This document shows, one piece after another, positions 45,418 to 54,182 of a stretch of 64,000 nt of DNA. The notes below the pieces were generated by a model that saw only the letters and a list, made by a program, of their open reading frames with translations, was not told where the DNA came from and did not search any database. Within the stretch, counting starts at the first letter, position 1. Each line of letters starts with the position of its first letter. The position numbers and the translations under genes were made by a program. This DNA comes from Rhizobium sp. ICMP 5592 (lineage in GTDB: Bacteria > Pseudomonadota > Alphaproteobacteria > Rhizobiales > Rhizobiaceae), in assembly GCF_009498525.1 (NCBI RefSeq), contig NZ_QSNT01000002.1, forward strand, positions 1,178,001-1,242,000. The letters run 5' to 3'.

Positions 45418-46188
45418 TTAGCCGTCGCCTGCGGAAGTGCCGCTGGCGTTTGGTGCGTCGATGAGGTGGGATCTGACGAAGCCCTGGACGGCCGCATCCA
45501 TGGTCTGCCAGTCGCCGAGCTGATTAGCGGAAAAGCGGTAAAGGACGCTGAGATCTTTGCCGACCTTGACGTCCCTCTGACAATCGCCACTGGTCGCAAG
45601 GCCGGGCGAGGCGGGCAGGATGCAGCGGACGACATAATCAGGCTCGCCCGCGCGCGGCGCGGTCAGAAGCACTTCACCGCTATAGCCTGCATCGGCACGG
45701 AGCGGATGCGCTGTCAGACCGTGCGGACCGACAAAGGCCTGCCCCTCCATCAAATGCGAATAGATCGGCTCCAGCCGGCCCGACATGTCGCGCGACATTG
45801 TGCTTTGGCTGATCTGTAGGAAAATTAACGGGGAGGATTGGGAGATGTCGTCGAAACGCAGCCTGTCGGCATCGCTGTAGCCCTGCATTTGCGGCCAGGT
45901 GAGGTAGAGATCAACGCGTTCGGCGATGCCGTTTGCCCGTTCGCTCGGAAAGCGGATCGTATTGGCGCCAAGGCGCAACGTGTCTTCGCCGATCGTCACG
46001 GTGATCGGCTTGGTGCTGTCGGTGTGGCCCGCAAGCGAAATCTTCTCGCCGAGCCAGCGGCCTCCGATGGTGATTGCCACGGTCAGTGCTGCGAGCACGG
46101 CTATCCCGGCGGTCAGACGGTAAAGCAGGCCGCTCGAAATCAACGGCTGTTCGTCGATCATGGAGGTGGACGACAGAGGAGGGGCCAT
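45418..46188 (-). CDS. Single-pass membrane protein of unknown function
   Basis: The 256-residue protein has a short cytoplasmic N-terminus, one membrane helix near residues 22-45 (LLYRLTAGIAVLAALTVAIT) and a periplasmic C-terminal region of about 200 residues with strand-rich sequence and two Cys (RCILPAS, GDCQRD), possibly a disulfide pair. I do not recognise the family. ATG 46188 has AAGGC eight bases upstream; an ATG nine codons earlier is an alternative. Confidence 0.7.
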   Translation of the reverse strand: MAPPLSSTSMIDEQPLISSGLLYRLTAGIAVLAALTVAITIGGRWLGEKISLAGHTDSTKPITVTIGEDTLRLGANTIRFPSERANGIAERVDLYLTWPQMQGYSDADRLRFDDISQSSPLIFLQISQSTMSRDMSGRLEPIYSHLMEGQAFVGPHGLTAHPLRADAGYSGEVLLTAPRAGEPDYVVRCILPASPGLATSGDCQRDVKVGKDLSVLYRFSANQLGDWQTMDAAVQGFVRSHLIDAPNASGTSAGDG

Positions 46189-46395
46189 GCTCTTGCCTTC
46201 GGTTCCAACCCGCATCGGTCATTGTCGTCGGCGACATCTCCGCTGCGGCAAGAGACCCCTGATGAGTCCCGATGTGGAATGATTGCCGCCTTCATGGTTA
46301 ATGGGCGGTTAAGAATGCATCGGCCCGCATATTTAATGACGGATATGCTCTCGCGATTATCCTGATGATTTTTCGATGGAATACGCCGGGAAACG

Positions 46396-46429
46396 AAAAG
46401 AGCCGTTCCCGGGACAGTGGGAACGGCTC
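46396..46429 (-). terminator. Terminator downstream of the BTLCP gene
   Basis: On the minus strand an 11-bp perfect stem (GAGCCGTTCCC with its complement) and an 8-nt loop are followed by four T residues. It lies about 97 bp beyond the BTLCP stop codon. Apart from this and a promoter region, I see nothing else in 46189-46525. Confidence 0.75.
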
Positions 46430-46525
46430 CGAGGCGCCGGTCGGGACAGAAACCTGGGGACAGACCGGGCCTTTTGCTCACGCCGCCAACGCTAGGCCGC
46501 CGGCGGTCGCAAGGAGGAGAGTGAC

Positions 46526-47131
46526 TTACTTCAAGCTGCCGACAGCGACAGCGCGGCCATCCTGTATCTTAACCCAACGGGCCGGATCGTCGGCGGACTG
46601 GCGCTTCAGGAAGGTGTATTCCGTCTCCGACCAGAGCTTCACCTTGTTACGCATATTGTCGAGAACGAAGTCGCCGCGGTCGGTACGCACTGTCAGCACG
46701 GCATGACCTTCACCGTTCGGCTGCAGCACGACGGTCATCAGCAGGTCGGAGGGGGAAAAGCCGGCCTCGATCAGGTCCTTGCGCTTCAGGAGCGCGAAAT
46801 CCTCGCAATCGCCCGCGGTGGTCGGGATCGCCCATTTTTCCTCGACGCCGTAGAGGTCCATGTCGGTCATCGGCCTGATCGTGGTATTGACCGCGTAGTT
46901 GATCTTCAGGATCGTCTTCCAGCGATCCTCGGTGAGGATAGCGGGACCGGCATCGCCGCCAGCATAGGAGCATTCAGTCGGATTTTCCCTGCAGAACTGA
47001 TAATGACCGATCGGCGGCGCGGCATCGCCGGTGATCGTCATATTGGCAGGCGCCGCATGGGCGAGGCCGAGACAGCCGAAGGTGAAGAGAGCTACTGCGG
47101 CATATCCGCGAAGAAGAAATTGAAAGCTCAT
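46526..47131 (-). CDS. Bacterial transglutaminase-like cysteine peptidase (BTLCP)
   Basis: The 201-residue protein has a signal peptide (residues 1-26, ending LAHAAP). The transglutaminase-like catalytic triad appears as Cys in GDCEDFALLK, His in GEGHAVLTV and Asp in VLDNM. BTLCP (DUF920) members in rhizobia and Pseudomonas act as periplasmic proteases, such as the LapG type that cleaves adhesins; here the target is unknown, and no LapD or adhesin gene is nearby. Confidence 0.9.
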   Translation of the reverse strand: MSFQFLLRGYAAVALFTFGCLGLAHAAPANMTITGDAAPPIGHYQFCRENPTECSYAGGDAGPAILTEDRWKTILKINYAVNTTIRPMTDMDLYGVEEKWAIPTTAGDCEDFALLKRKDLIEAGFSPSDLLMTVVLQPNGEGHAVLTVRTDRGDFVLDNMRNKVKLWSETEYTFLKRQSADDPARWVKIQDGRAVAVGSLK

Positions 47132-47520
47132 GTCCGTGTCCCTTTTTTATTGGGACCAGAATGACATGCAGGCTTTTACCTCACGCAAAATTACGCAGTC
47201 AAATTAAGCACTTAGTTTATTCAAACACGCGTCGAATTGTCATAAAATGCGAATAAAATTTGAAGTAATTTCCATCGGAATTCGGAAATCCTCCGGCATT
47301 TGTCGCCCTCATTGGATTTCTCATATCCGATTGTTTTTGAATAACTTTCTTTCTGCTTGCTAAAATTAGCCGCACGGCTCGTCGACGCGAGGCGTTAATG
47401 AAGCAGGGCTAATGCCTTGTCTCGGCACATAGTAGGAGCGGTCCGAATACCGGAGATTTCCGTTTATTGTGCCATTTTGGGACGACGCGCCCGAAAATAT
47501 TTTTGATTTTTTTACGGCCT
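47132..47520. other. 389-bp A/T-rich intergenic region
   Basis: The region between the BTLCP and proline iminopeptidase genes has lower GC than its surroundings. Apart from a possible promoter at 47174-47202, I see no gene, clear RNA structure or repeat in it. Confidence 0.5.
47174..47202 (-). promoter_or_regulatory. Predicted promoter of the BTLCP gene
   Basis: On the minus strand TTGACT (47202-47197), a 17-bp spacer and GTAAAA (47179-47174) precede the gene by about 43 bp. The -10 is a weak match. Confidence 0.4.
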
Positions 47521-48483
47521 TCAGGCGAGAGCACGAAACGCGTCCGTGGCATCGACAATGGCTGCCGTCATCTCCGATGTCCCCGGCGAATGGGCGGCGT
47601 TGGGAACTATTATCAGACGCGCCGTGGGCCAGGCCTGCGACAGTTCCCATGCGGTGACGACAGGCCCCTCCAGATCGAGGCGGCCCTGGATCATCGTGCA
47701 AGGGATGCCAGCGAGCCGATCGATATCCCGCAGTATCTGTCCTTCTTCCAACCAGCCATGATGGTGGAAGTAATGGGTGATGATGCGAGCTCTTGCGACG
47801 ACATAACGTGAATCGGCCCAACGGTCGGAAAGCGTGGCCCGTGGATCGGCCAGAATATTGGCAGATTCCCATTCGTGCCAATCCCTGGCGGCCTTGAGAT
47901 GGACCGCGGGGTCTGGGTCGCGGAGCAATTGATAATAGGCTGCGACGAGGTCACCATCGCGTTGGCTCTCCGGAACGCCTGCGCGAAATCGCTCCCATTC
48001 CTCGGGAAAGAAGCGAGCGAGCCCTTTGTAAAGCCAATCGATCTCGGATTGACGCGTCATGGTTACGCCGGCGACGATAAGGGCTGTGATGCGCTCCGAG
48101 TGTGCCTGAACGTAAATTAAAGCCAGGGTGCATCCCCAGGAATTGCCGTAGACCAGCCAGTGCTCGATGCCGAGAAAGAGCCTTAGCCGTTCGATATCGG
48201 CAACCAGGTGCCATGCGGTGTTCGCGGAAAGATCGATCTCCGGCTCGGACGCATGTGGCAGACTGTTGCCACTGCCGCGCTGGTCGAACTGGATGATGCG
48301 ATAATGTTGCGGATCGAAGAAGCGGCGGGTGCCGGCGGAACTGCCTGATCCTGGGCCGCCATGCAGGATGACGACGGGAACGCCGTTCGGGTTGCCTGAT
48401 TGCGTCCAGTGAATGCTGTTGGCGTCGCCGACATCGAGCATGCCCTGATCATAGGGCTCGATTTCCGGATAAAGCGTCTTCAT
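47521..48483 (-). CDS. pip: Proline iminopeptidase
   Basis: The 320-residue peptidase S33 enzyme removes N-terminal proline from peptides. The N-terminal YPEIEPYDQGMLDVGD, the HGGPGSG oxyanion segment, FDQRGSGNS, the nucleophile elbow VYGNSWGCTLAL, RARIITHYF and the catalytic His in NAAHSPG are all present. It is a cytoplasmic enzyme. Length is normal for the family. Confidence 0.95.
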   Translation of the reverse strand: MKTLYPEIEPYDQGMLDVGDANSIHWTQSGNPNGVPVVILHGGPGSGSSAGTRRFFDPQHYRIIQFDQRGSGNSLPHASEPEIDLSANTAWHLVADIERLRLFLGIEHWLVYGNSWGCTLALIYVQAHSERITALIVAGVTMTRQSEIDWLYKGLARFFPEEWERFRAGVPESQRDGDLVAAYYQLLRDPDPAVHLKAARDWHEWESANILADPRATLSDRWADSRYVVARARIITHYFHHHGWLEEGQILRDIDRLAGIPCTMIQGRLDLEGPVVTAWELSQAWPTARLIIVPNAAHSPGTSEMTAAIVDATDAFRALA

Positions 48484-48551
48484 CGGTGGCCACGCGGATA
48501 GAGGAGAATTGCCTCTGTCTCTAGAGAGAACGTGACATCAGAATGACGGGA

Positions 48552-49181
48552 TCACAGGAATTCGCGCAAGGTCTCGCGCGATTGCAGCGAGAGAAACTCG
48601 ATCGCGACACCTTCCATGAAATGACGCACGACGCGGCCGCGCATATTGCCGAGGCGCACTGGCGTTCCGATCGGCGGACGGGCCTCGACATCGACGGCCG
48701 CACCCGACAGCGACAGGTCCATGATGCGGCAGACATAGAGAGTGCCGTCTTCCAAGGTCAATTCGCTGGTGGTGGAGCGCGGCGTCAGACGGTCATGACG
48801 GCGATCTTCCGGAAGACCGAGCTCATGCTTGTTGGCAAGCCAGGTCAGCTGGGCGGCAAGCTTCTCGCGCTTGCGGTCGGTCGCGTTGATCGACATGCTG
48901 AAGCCGCGACCGTCGATGGCGACCACATTGCCCTCGACCCGGCCAAGATGATCGATATAGGCCACGATGCGTTCATTGGCGCGCGGACGTCCCAGGCAGG
49001 TGACATACATGTCGCCGGGCGACATCTCGGTGACCAGGCATTCGAACTCTTCGTAACTGGCCAGCATCAGACGGCCCTGCATATTGATCGGAACCCGCTG
49101 AAAGGTTCTCTGATCATTGCGGGACGCACCCCCTACCATCTGGTTGGGCCGCGTCGGCTGTGCTGGCTGGAATGAATGCAT
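48552..49181 (-). CDS. PilZ-domain protein, tandem domains
   Basis: The 209-residue protein has two PilZ-like halves. The first shows RTFQRVPINMQG (RxxxR) but its second motif is degenerate. The second has IMDLSLSGAAVDV (the D-x-S-x-x-G motif) and the following strands VRLGNMRGRVVRHFMEG. PilZ domains bind cyclic di-GMP to control motility, polysaccharide or adhesion. Whether both halves bind the nucleotide is doubtful. Confidence 0.85.
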   Translation of the reverse strand: MHSFQPAQPTRPNQMVGGASRNDQRTFQRVPINMQGRLMLASYEEFECLVTEMSPGDMYVTCLGRPRANERIVAYIDHLGRVEGNVVAIDGRGFSMSINATDRKREKLAAQLTWLANKHELGLPEDRRHDRLTPRSTTSELTLEDGTLYVCRIMDLSLSGAAVDVEARPPIGTPVRLGNMRGRVVRHFMEGVAIEFLSLQSRETLREFL

Positions 49182-49299
49182 GAAAGGGCTTCTTCAACCG
49201 ATTATGTTTATTACAATCTTTAGCCGAACTTTCTTAAGGTAAGGTTGTCTTTGCCAAGGAATGACTGAGAAGAGATGGATGAATTTGTGCCGCGATGGG

Positions 49300-49947
49300 T
49301 CAGCCGGCGCGTGAATCGTGCATGCCCGTTTTCAGATTCAGTACCCGGCGCATTAATTCACCAAACCGGGCGCCGTCCCGAGGGACGATTGGATCGGCGG
49401 ATAGCGAATGCGATGGCGGTTCCGCGGTGCGGGCAGGGCGGTCGCAAAGCAGGCGGCTGCGGTCAAGCGCCAGGAACTCCAGACGCTCGCTGCCGAGCCA
49501 TGCCGCATGGGCGACCGGTGTCAGGCAACCGAGCAGGCGATCACAGACATCCACCGACGAACGCATCGGCATCAGCACCATTTCAAAGGCCATATTGCGG
49601 CCGCTGATGCTATAGCCGGTCGCGTTGATCAAGGCGGGAACCACATGCGTCATGACGCCCGTCGCAATGCGTACCGGGTCGTCGACTTGGCTGCCGGCCC
49701 AAAGTGCGGCAAAGCTCTCACCACGAATTTCGCGCCCCATGAGACTGCAAATCGCCGTCCCGGCCAACCGGAAACGTGGAGCTTCATTCAGCAGGAGCTC
49801 CAGAATGAAGAGCTCAGGCAAGATATGGCGGACCGCCGAAGGCTGTACCAAATTGCGCAAGGGGGCATCCGCGTTGCCGCGCAGTTGTTCCCAATAGGTA
49901 AATATCTCGATGCTCGTCTTCTGGCGCATGACGCGTCGGTGTCCCAT
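49300..49947 (-). CDS. PAS-domain (PAS_5) protein
   Basis: The 215-residue protein matches the rhizobial PAS_5 type. It has SIEIFTYWEQLRGNADAPLRN, then RHILPELFILELL and FRLAGTAICSLMGREIRGESF, with a C-terminal tail of about 60 residues of low order. Such proteins have no output domain and may bind a small ligand or act in signalling complexes. A start six codons downstream is possible. No ligand can be predicted. Confidence 0.82.
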   Translation of the reverse strand: MGHRRVMRQKTSIEIFTYWEQLRGNADAPLRNLVQPSAVRHILPELFILELLLNEAPRFRLAGTAICSLMGREIRGESFAALWAGSQVDDPVRIATGVMTHVVPALINATGYSISGRNMAFEMVLMPMRSSVDVCDRLLGCLTPVAHAAWLGSERLEFLALDRSRLLCDRPARTAEPPSHSLSADPIVPRDGARFGELMRRVLNLKTGMHDSRAG

Positions 49948-50039
49948 TTCAGTTCAAATACCGGGGCGCTCATCGCCCTTGCACCTTGCCTTGCTTATTT
50001 CATGCCAACGCCGAACCATTAGGGTTAACAAAGGGTATC

Positions 50040-50198
50040 GTTTGCCTTTTGCGCGCCTGAATGGGAGAAACAATCCATCACTTCACGAGGTGACCTTCAG
50101 CACAAACTCTTTCCGGCGTGGGATGCAAGCGATTGCCTTGCATCCCGATGAGGAACGCCCGCACAAGCCGTCCACCTCAGTTGGACGGCTTTTTTTTT
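50040..50198 (+). ncRNA. Candidate small RNA or leader with terminator
   Basis: The plus strand has a perfect 10-bp hairpin (50120-50129 with 50137-50146, loop 7 nt). It is followed by a 10-bp GC-rich hairpin (50065+100 = 50165-50174 with 50182-50191) and a run of T to 50198, a strong intrinsic terminator. The region up to it contains no credible gene, so the transcript ending there is likely a small RNA or an attenuated leader of the rhomboid gene. I found no clear promoter; the 5' end is a guess. Confidence 0.55.
50165..50198 (+). terminator. Strong intrinsic terminator
   Basis: A 10-bp stem (AAGCCGTCCA with its complement), a 7-nt loop and a T-run. It lies 54 bp ahead of the rhomboid gene and after the divergent PAS gene start, so it must end an RNA made from the intergenic region or from further left on the plus strand. 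Confidence 0.92.
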
Positions 50199-50251
50199 GA
50201 CGGTCGCTGCTGTATGTCTCGAGTCCCTTTTTGAGGATCTCAGAGCAAGAC

Positions 50252-51022
50252 ATGGATAATGCAGAGCCGCCGCGCCAACAGCCAGAAGACGAGCGGCCGC
50301 CGCAGCGCGTTCCGGCTTTCAACCTTCCACCTGTCATCCTTGCAAGCCTGGCGCTATTGGCCGTCGTCTTCGCTGTTCAGAACCTGCCCTGGTGGTCGGA
50401 CGACACGCTGAACTGGCTCTATTTCACCTTCAGCTTTATTCCCGCGCGCTATGCTTTCCCGTTGTCGCAGCAGGGGCTGGAATGGCTATGGACGCCGGTC
50501 ACCTATTCGCTTCTGCATGGTGGCATCGAGCATATCGTTTTCAACGGGCTGTGGCTGATGGTCTTCGCAGCGCCCGTCGCGCGCCGGATCGGCGTCGTGC
50601 GCTATGTGATGTTCTGGGTTTTTTCGGCGGCCGCCTCCGCATTCCTGCACGCGGCGATCTATTGGGGTGACCAGACCCTGTTGATCGGCGCATCCGGCGT
50701 CGTTTCGGGGTTGATGGGAGCGGCATGCCGCTTCGCCTTTCCGGCCATGGACGGTCGCCGCATCGGCATACGGGAGGCCCACCTCAACCCGCAGCTGTCG
50801 ATCCTCGCCTCGCTGCGCAGCCGGACGGTCGTCGTCTATATCGTCATGTGGATCGCCGGCAATGCGCTGGTCGCTTTCGGCATCACGCTGGTTGGCGACA
50901 GCTCACAGCCCGTCGCCTGGGACGCCCATATCGGCGGCTTTCTATTCGGATTCCTGCTGTTTTCGCTGTTCGACCGGCAGCCTCGCGTCGAAGTCGAAAA
51001 TCCAGCTGCATCAACGGAATGA
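50252..51022 (+). CDS. Rhomboid-family intramembrane serine protease
   Basis: The 256-residue membrane protein has a proline-rich N-terminal tail and six predicted membrane helices. The catalytic Ser is in LIGASGVVSGLMG and the catalytic His in AWDAHIGGFLFGF. A third rhomboid landmark, LLHGGIEHIVFNGLWL, has the conserved H-x-x-x-N pattern. It cleaves transmembrane segments of unknown substrates. The ribosome-binding site ahead of ATG 50252 is weak. Confidence 0.92.
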   Translation: MDNAEPPRQQPEDERPPQRVPAFNLPPVILASLALLAVVFAVQNLPWWSDDTLNWLYFTFSFIPARYAFPLSQQGLEWLWTPVTYSLLHGGIEHIVFNGLWLMVFAAPVARRIGVVRYVMFWVFSAAASAFLHAAIYWGDQTLLIGASGVVSGLMGAACRFAFPAMDGRRIGIREAHLNPQLSILASLRSRTVVVYIVMWIAGNALVAFGITLVGDSSQPVAWDAHIGGFLFGFLLFSLFDRQPRVEVENPAASTE

Positions 51023-51189
51023 AGCTGTTGCTTTCTTGGCTGCACAGGCGCAACATTCATCTTTATCGGACGCGCGTGGGAGGAGACCAACACGGCCGAT
51101 GACGGGAGCAGCGGTCCGAAACCTTGGGGTGGTTTCGGAACAATTCCGAGGCTCATATGTTCACTGTGCTTTCGAGATGGGAGAATCGA

Positions 51190-51624
51190 ATGTCAGTTTC
51201 CGTAAAAGCCATACTTGATATCAAAGGCCGCAATGTCGTTACCACCGGGGGTAATACGACCGTCGCGGATGCCGCCAAGATTCTCAACGAGAACCGCATC
51301 GGTGCCATCGTCGTCGTCGGCATGGCAGGCAAGATTTCCGGCATATTCACCGAGCGCGATGTGGTCAATGCGGTGGCCAAGCACGGTGGCGAATGTCTCG
51401 ATCAGCCGATCGCCTCGATGATGACGGCGAAGGTGCATCGCTGCAAGGAAGAGACCACCACCGATGAATTGATGGAAGTGATGACCCTGCGCCGCTTCCG
51501 CCATGTCCCGGTCGAGGACAAAGGCAAGCTCTCCGGCATCATCTCGATCGGCGACGTTGTCAAATGGCGCATCCGCGAAATCGAACTCGAGGCCGAGCAG
51601 ATCAAGGCTTATATCGCTGGGTGA
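51190..51624 (+). CDS. Stand-alone CBS-domain protein
   Basis: The 144-residue protein consists of a pair of CBS domains (about residues 5-65 and 75-130): VADAAKILNENRIGAIVVV and GIFTERDVVNAVA, then TTDELMEVMTLRRFRHVPV and GIISIGDVVKWRI. Such pairs bind adenine nucleotides and regulate other proteins; the partner is unknown. ATG 51190 is preceded by GGGAG with good spacing, so the longer starts at 51124 or 51157 are less likely. Confidence 0.93.
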   Translation: MSVSVKAILDIKGRNVVTTGGNTTVADAAKILNENRIGAIVVVGMAGKISGIFTERDVVNAVAKHGGECLDQPIASMMTAKVHRCKEETTTDELMEVMTLRRFRHVPVEDKGKLSGIISIGDVVKWRIREIELEAEQIKAYIAG

Positions 51625-51710
51625 GAAGCGGTTCGGCTTACGCCCTGAGCCCAAAGCGAAGGGCCGGGTGGAGCCACCTGCATCTTCAGAGATTGACGTC
51701 TATTGGCGTT

Positions 51711-52676
51711 TTATCGCGCATAGGCTTCCTGCATGCGCCGGATTTCGGTAAGCCTCGCCAACGTCTCCTCATAGCCGCGCTCGATCGCTTCGCCGGCGCG
51801 GTGAAATTCCGAAAGGCCGATATCGCTGAGGCGCGGATGCAGCGACAGATCCGGCGGATCGCCGGCGAGACGTGCGCGCGAGATCCGATCCTGGATAATG
51901 TTGAAAGCCTGCACCATCACGCCGGTCATTCCGAGCTTGGTGTAGGGCGCCTCATCGCGGCGTTGCTGGTCGCTGCTCGGCGGGCCGGCATTGTGCTTGA
52001 CGACGGCTGAGCGACCATAAAGGTCGTAATTCAGGTTGACGGCGACCACGAGCGGCTGCTCGTAGGCGCGGCAGACGGAAACGGGCACGGGATTGACCAG
52101 GGCGCCGTCGACGAGCGTTCGGCTATTGGTACGAACCGGCTCGAAAATGCCGGGCAGGGCATAGGACGCCCGCAGCGCCGTGATCAGGGAACCATTGGCG
52201 ATCCAGACCTCGTGTCCGGTGTTCAATTCCGACGCGACGGCGACGAATGTGCGGTCGAGATCCTCGATTGACAGGCCTTGAAGGTGTTCCTGCATGCGCT
52301 TGGTGAGCCGCATACCGCCGAACAGGCCGCTGCCGCCGATAGTGAGATCGAGCAGGCTGGCGATGCGGCGCATGGTCAAGGAGCGGGAAAAAGCCTCCAG
52401 CTCATCAAGCTTGCCGGCAAGATAGCAGCCGCCGACCAGAGCGCCGATGGAGGTGCCGGCAACCATGCCGACCTCGATACCCGCTTCGTCCAGGGCACGC
52501 AGCACGCCGATATGCGCCCAGCCACGAGCAGCGCCGCCACCGAGCGCCAGCGCGATCTTCACTTTCTTCGGGGGAGCGGGAGCAATGGGGGGAGCGAGGA
52601 TGTCACGCGAGGTCGTCGGATCTGAACCTGCCGAAGTCTGTCCGGCGCCCTGACGATTCAACCCCCAATTCAGCAT
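51711..52676 (-). CDS. Patatin-like phospholipase
   Basis: The 321-residue protein belongs to the RssA/YchK-type patatins. The oxyanion glycines in LALGGGAARGWAHIGV, the nucleophile motif GTSIG and the catalytic Asp in DGALVNPVPV are intact. A Pro-rich N-terminal segment of about 35 residues precedes the domain. It may cleave membrane phospholipids or act on another ester; the target is unknown. Confidence 0.92.
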   Translation of the reverse strand: MLNWGLNRQGAGQTSAGSDPTTSRDILAPPIAPAPPKKVKIALALGGGAARGWAHIGVLRALDEAGIEVGMVAGTSIGALVGGCYLAGKLDELEAFSRSLTMRRIASLLDLTIGGSGLFGGMRLTKRMQEHLQGLSIEDLDRTFVAVASELNTGHEVWIANGSLITALRASYALPGIFEPVRTNSRTLVDGALVNPVPVSVCRAYEQPLVVAVNLNYDLYGRSAVVKHNAGPPSSDQQRRDEAPYTKLGMTGVMVQAFNIIQDRISRARLAGDPPDLSLHPRLSDIGLSEFHRAGEAIERGYEETLARLTEIRRMQEAYAR

Positions 52677-52793
52677 GACATATCTTCCTCCGAGGCCTTT
52701 ATGTGCCCCTTGCTAAAATACTGTCCCTTTTTTGTTTCCAAATCGTATATTTGGTTATCGCCCGATCGATATGTGGAAACTTGGCCGCCTGGC

Positions 52794-53243
52794 CTACTTC
52801 CGGTAGATATCACTGGGATCGAAGTGCAGGTGATCGTCGACCACGTTCAGCACCGGTTTTCCATCCTCCAGCTCGACCGTACGGTAGAAACAGGAACGGC
52901 GACCAGTATGGCACGTTGCATCGTGACCGGCGACTACAACTTTCAGCCAGATGGCATCCTGGTCGCAATCGGTGCGTATCTCCGTCACCGTTTGCAAGTT
53001 TCCGGAGGTTTCGCCCTTTTTCCAGAGCTTGCCGCGCGAACGGCTGTAGTAATGCGCCGTTTTCGTCTTGATCGTCAGCGCCAGAGCCTCGGCATTCATA
53101 TGCGCGACCATCAATAGCTCACCGTCATGGGCGTCGGTCACGATCGCGGTGATGAGGCCGCGATCGTCGAAACGGGGCGTGAAATCGCCCGCGTCCTCAA
53201 GCTCGGATTTGTCCGTAGAGGGGGCGTTGAATACCAAATTCAT
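52794..53243 (-). CDS. hisI: Phosphoribosyl-AMP cyclohydrolase
   Basis: The 149-residue enzyme catalyses the third step of histidine biosynthesis. The sequence shows [30 protein letters not shown] at the start, the [14 protein letters not shown] segment, the zinc/magnesium site in DCDQDAIWL, and a Cys in [13 protein letters not shown]. It is the stand-alone form without HisE fused, as in Alphaproteobacteria. It is 26 bp downstream of folE on the same strand. Confidence 0.96.
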   Translation of the reverse strand: MNLVFNAPSTDKSELEDAGDFTPRFDDRGLITAIVTDAHDGELLMVAHMNAEALALTIKTKTAHYYSRSRGKLWKKGETSGNLQTVTEIRTDCDQDAIWLKVVVAGHDATCHTGRRSCFYRTVELEDGKPVLNVVDDHLHFDPSDIYRK

Positions 53244-53268
53244 CTCAGGCTCTTTCCCTGGAGCCCGA

Positions 53269-53892
53269 TCAGCGGCTCCGAACCATCGTCATGAAGCGGA
53301 CCTGCTCGGCCGGATCGGCCTTGAAAGCACCGGTGAAAGTCGTCGTCAGCGTCGAAGCACCCTGCTGCTGCACACCGCGCATCGCCATGCACATATGCTC
53401 GGCCTCGATCATGACGGCGACACCGCGCGGACGCAGGGAGTCGTCGATGGCATTGGCGATCTGGGCGGTCATGGCCTCCTGCGTCTGCAGGCGACGGCCG
53501 AAAATCTCCACGACGCGGCCGATCTTCGACAGGCCGAGTACGCGGCCATTCGGCAGATAACCCACATGCGCCTTGCCGATAATCGGTACCATATGGTGTT
53601 CGCAATGCGAATAGAACGGAATATCGCGCACGAGGACGATGTCATCGTAGCCGGAAACCTCTTCGAAGGTGCGGCCGAGCACGTCCTCGGGGTTCATATC
53701 ATAGCCGGCGAAAAGCTCGCGATAGGCCTTGGCGACGCGCGCCGGCGTATCGAGCAAGCCTTCACGCTGCGGATCGTCGCCTGCCCAGCGAAGCAGAACG
53801 CGAACGGCGTCTTCGGCTTCCTTCTGCGACGGACGATCCAATACACGATCAGATTCAACGACTTGCGGAAAGTTCTTTACAATGGCGTCCAT
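53269..53892 (-). CDS. folE: GTP cyclohydrolase I
   Basis: The 207-residue enzyme converts GTP to 7,8-dihydroneopterin triphosphate, the first step of folate synthesis. The [16 protein letters not shown] start, the zinc-ligand motif [21 protein letters not shown] and the second ligand region [11 protein letters not shown] are present. ATG 53892 has AGGAG upstream; the longer open frame is not needed. A 7-bp hairpin lies just before the start codon. It is divergent from the IscU-like gene. Confidence 0.96.
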   Translation of the reverse strand: MDAIVKNFPQVVESDRVLDRPSQKEAEDAVRVLLRWAGDDPQREGLLDTPARVAKAYRELFAGYDMNPEDVLGRTFEEVSGYDDIVLVRDIPFYSHCEHHMVPIIGKAHVGYLPNGRVLGLSKIGRVVEIFGRRLQTQEAMTAQIANAIDDSLRPRGVAVMIEAEHMCMAMRGVQQQGASTLTTTFTGAFKADPAEQVRFMTMVRSR

Positions 53893-53907
53893 TACCTGTG
53901 GTCTCCT

Positions 53908-53924
53908 GATCCGCACCGCGGATC
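53908..53924 (-). promoter_or_regulatory. Hairpin just upstream of the folE ribosome-binding site
   Basis: GATCCGC and GCGGATC form a perfect 7-bp stem with a 3-nt loop; the AGGAG site for folE follows directly on the minus strand. It could affect initiation, but it may be chance. Confidence 0.35.
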
Positions 53925-54136
53925 TTGTTTTGTCGGACTCGCCACTGGTATTCCCCAAAACATGGGAAAATGTGTACCTTTGGCGGGCTCCGGGGCGTTC
54001 TGGCTGGCGGACAAGCCTGCCGTCCTGCACGGTTTCCCATCAAACTTACAGAAGACCATTGCAATTTTGTGGTCTTCGAACGACATACATATAGTATGGC
54101 ATTGTCCCTGTGAAAGTGTCCGAATGAGATACAGTG

Positions 54137-54162
54137 TGTTTTTTGTTTCGAAACACAAAACA
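54137..54162. repeat. 26-bp near-perfect palindrome upstream of the IscU-like gene
   Basis: The two 13-nt arms match at 12 of 13 positions, with the centre GTTTCGAAAC. It lies 20 bp before the IscU-like start codon. Its A/T-rich composition suggests a protein-binding operator rather than a terminator. Confidence 0.6.
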
Positions 54163-54182
54163 GGTACATCGGAGCGAAATCG

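Noticed and set aside
47366..47881. Minus-strand frame of 171 codons covering the AT-rich gap and the end of pip
   Set aside because: It is rich in Arg, His and Ser, lies in another frame of pip and has no domain.
49910..50200. Plus-strand frame of 96 codons ending at the terminator
   Set aside because: It overlaps the PAS gene start, lacks a ribosome-binding site and ends within the terminator hairpin; a non-coding transcript is more likely.
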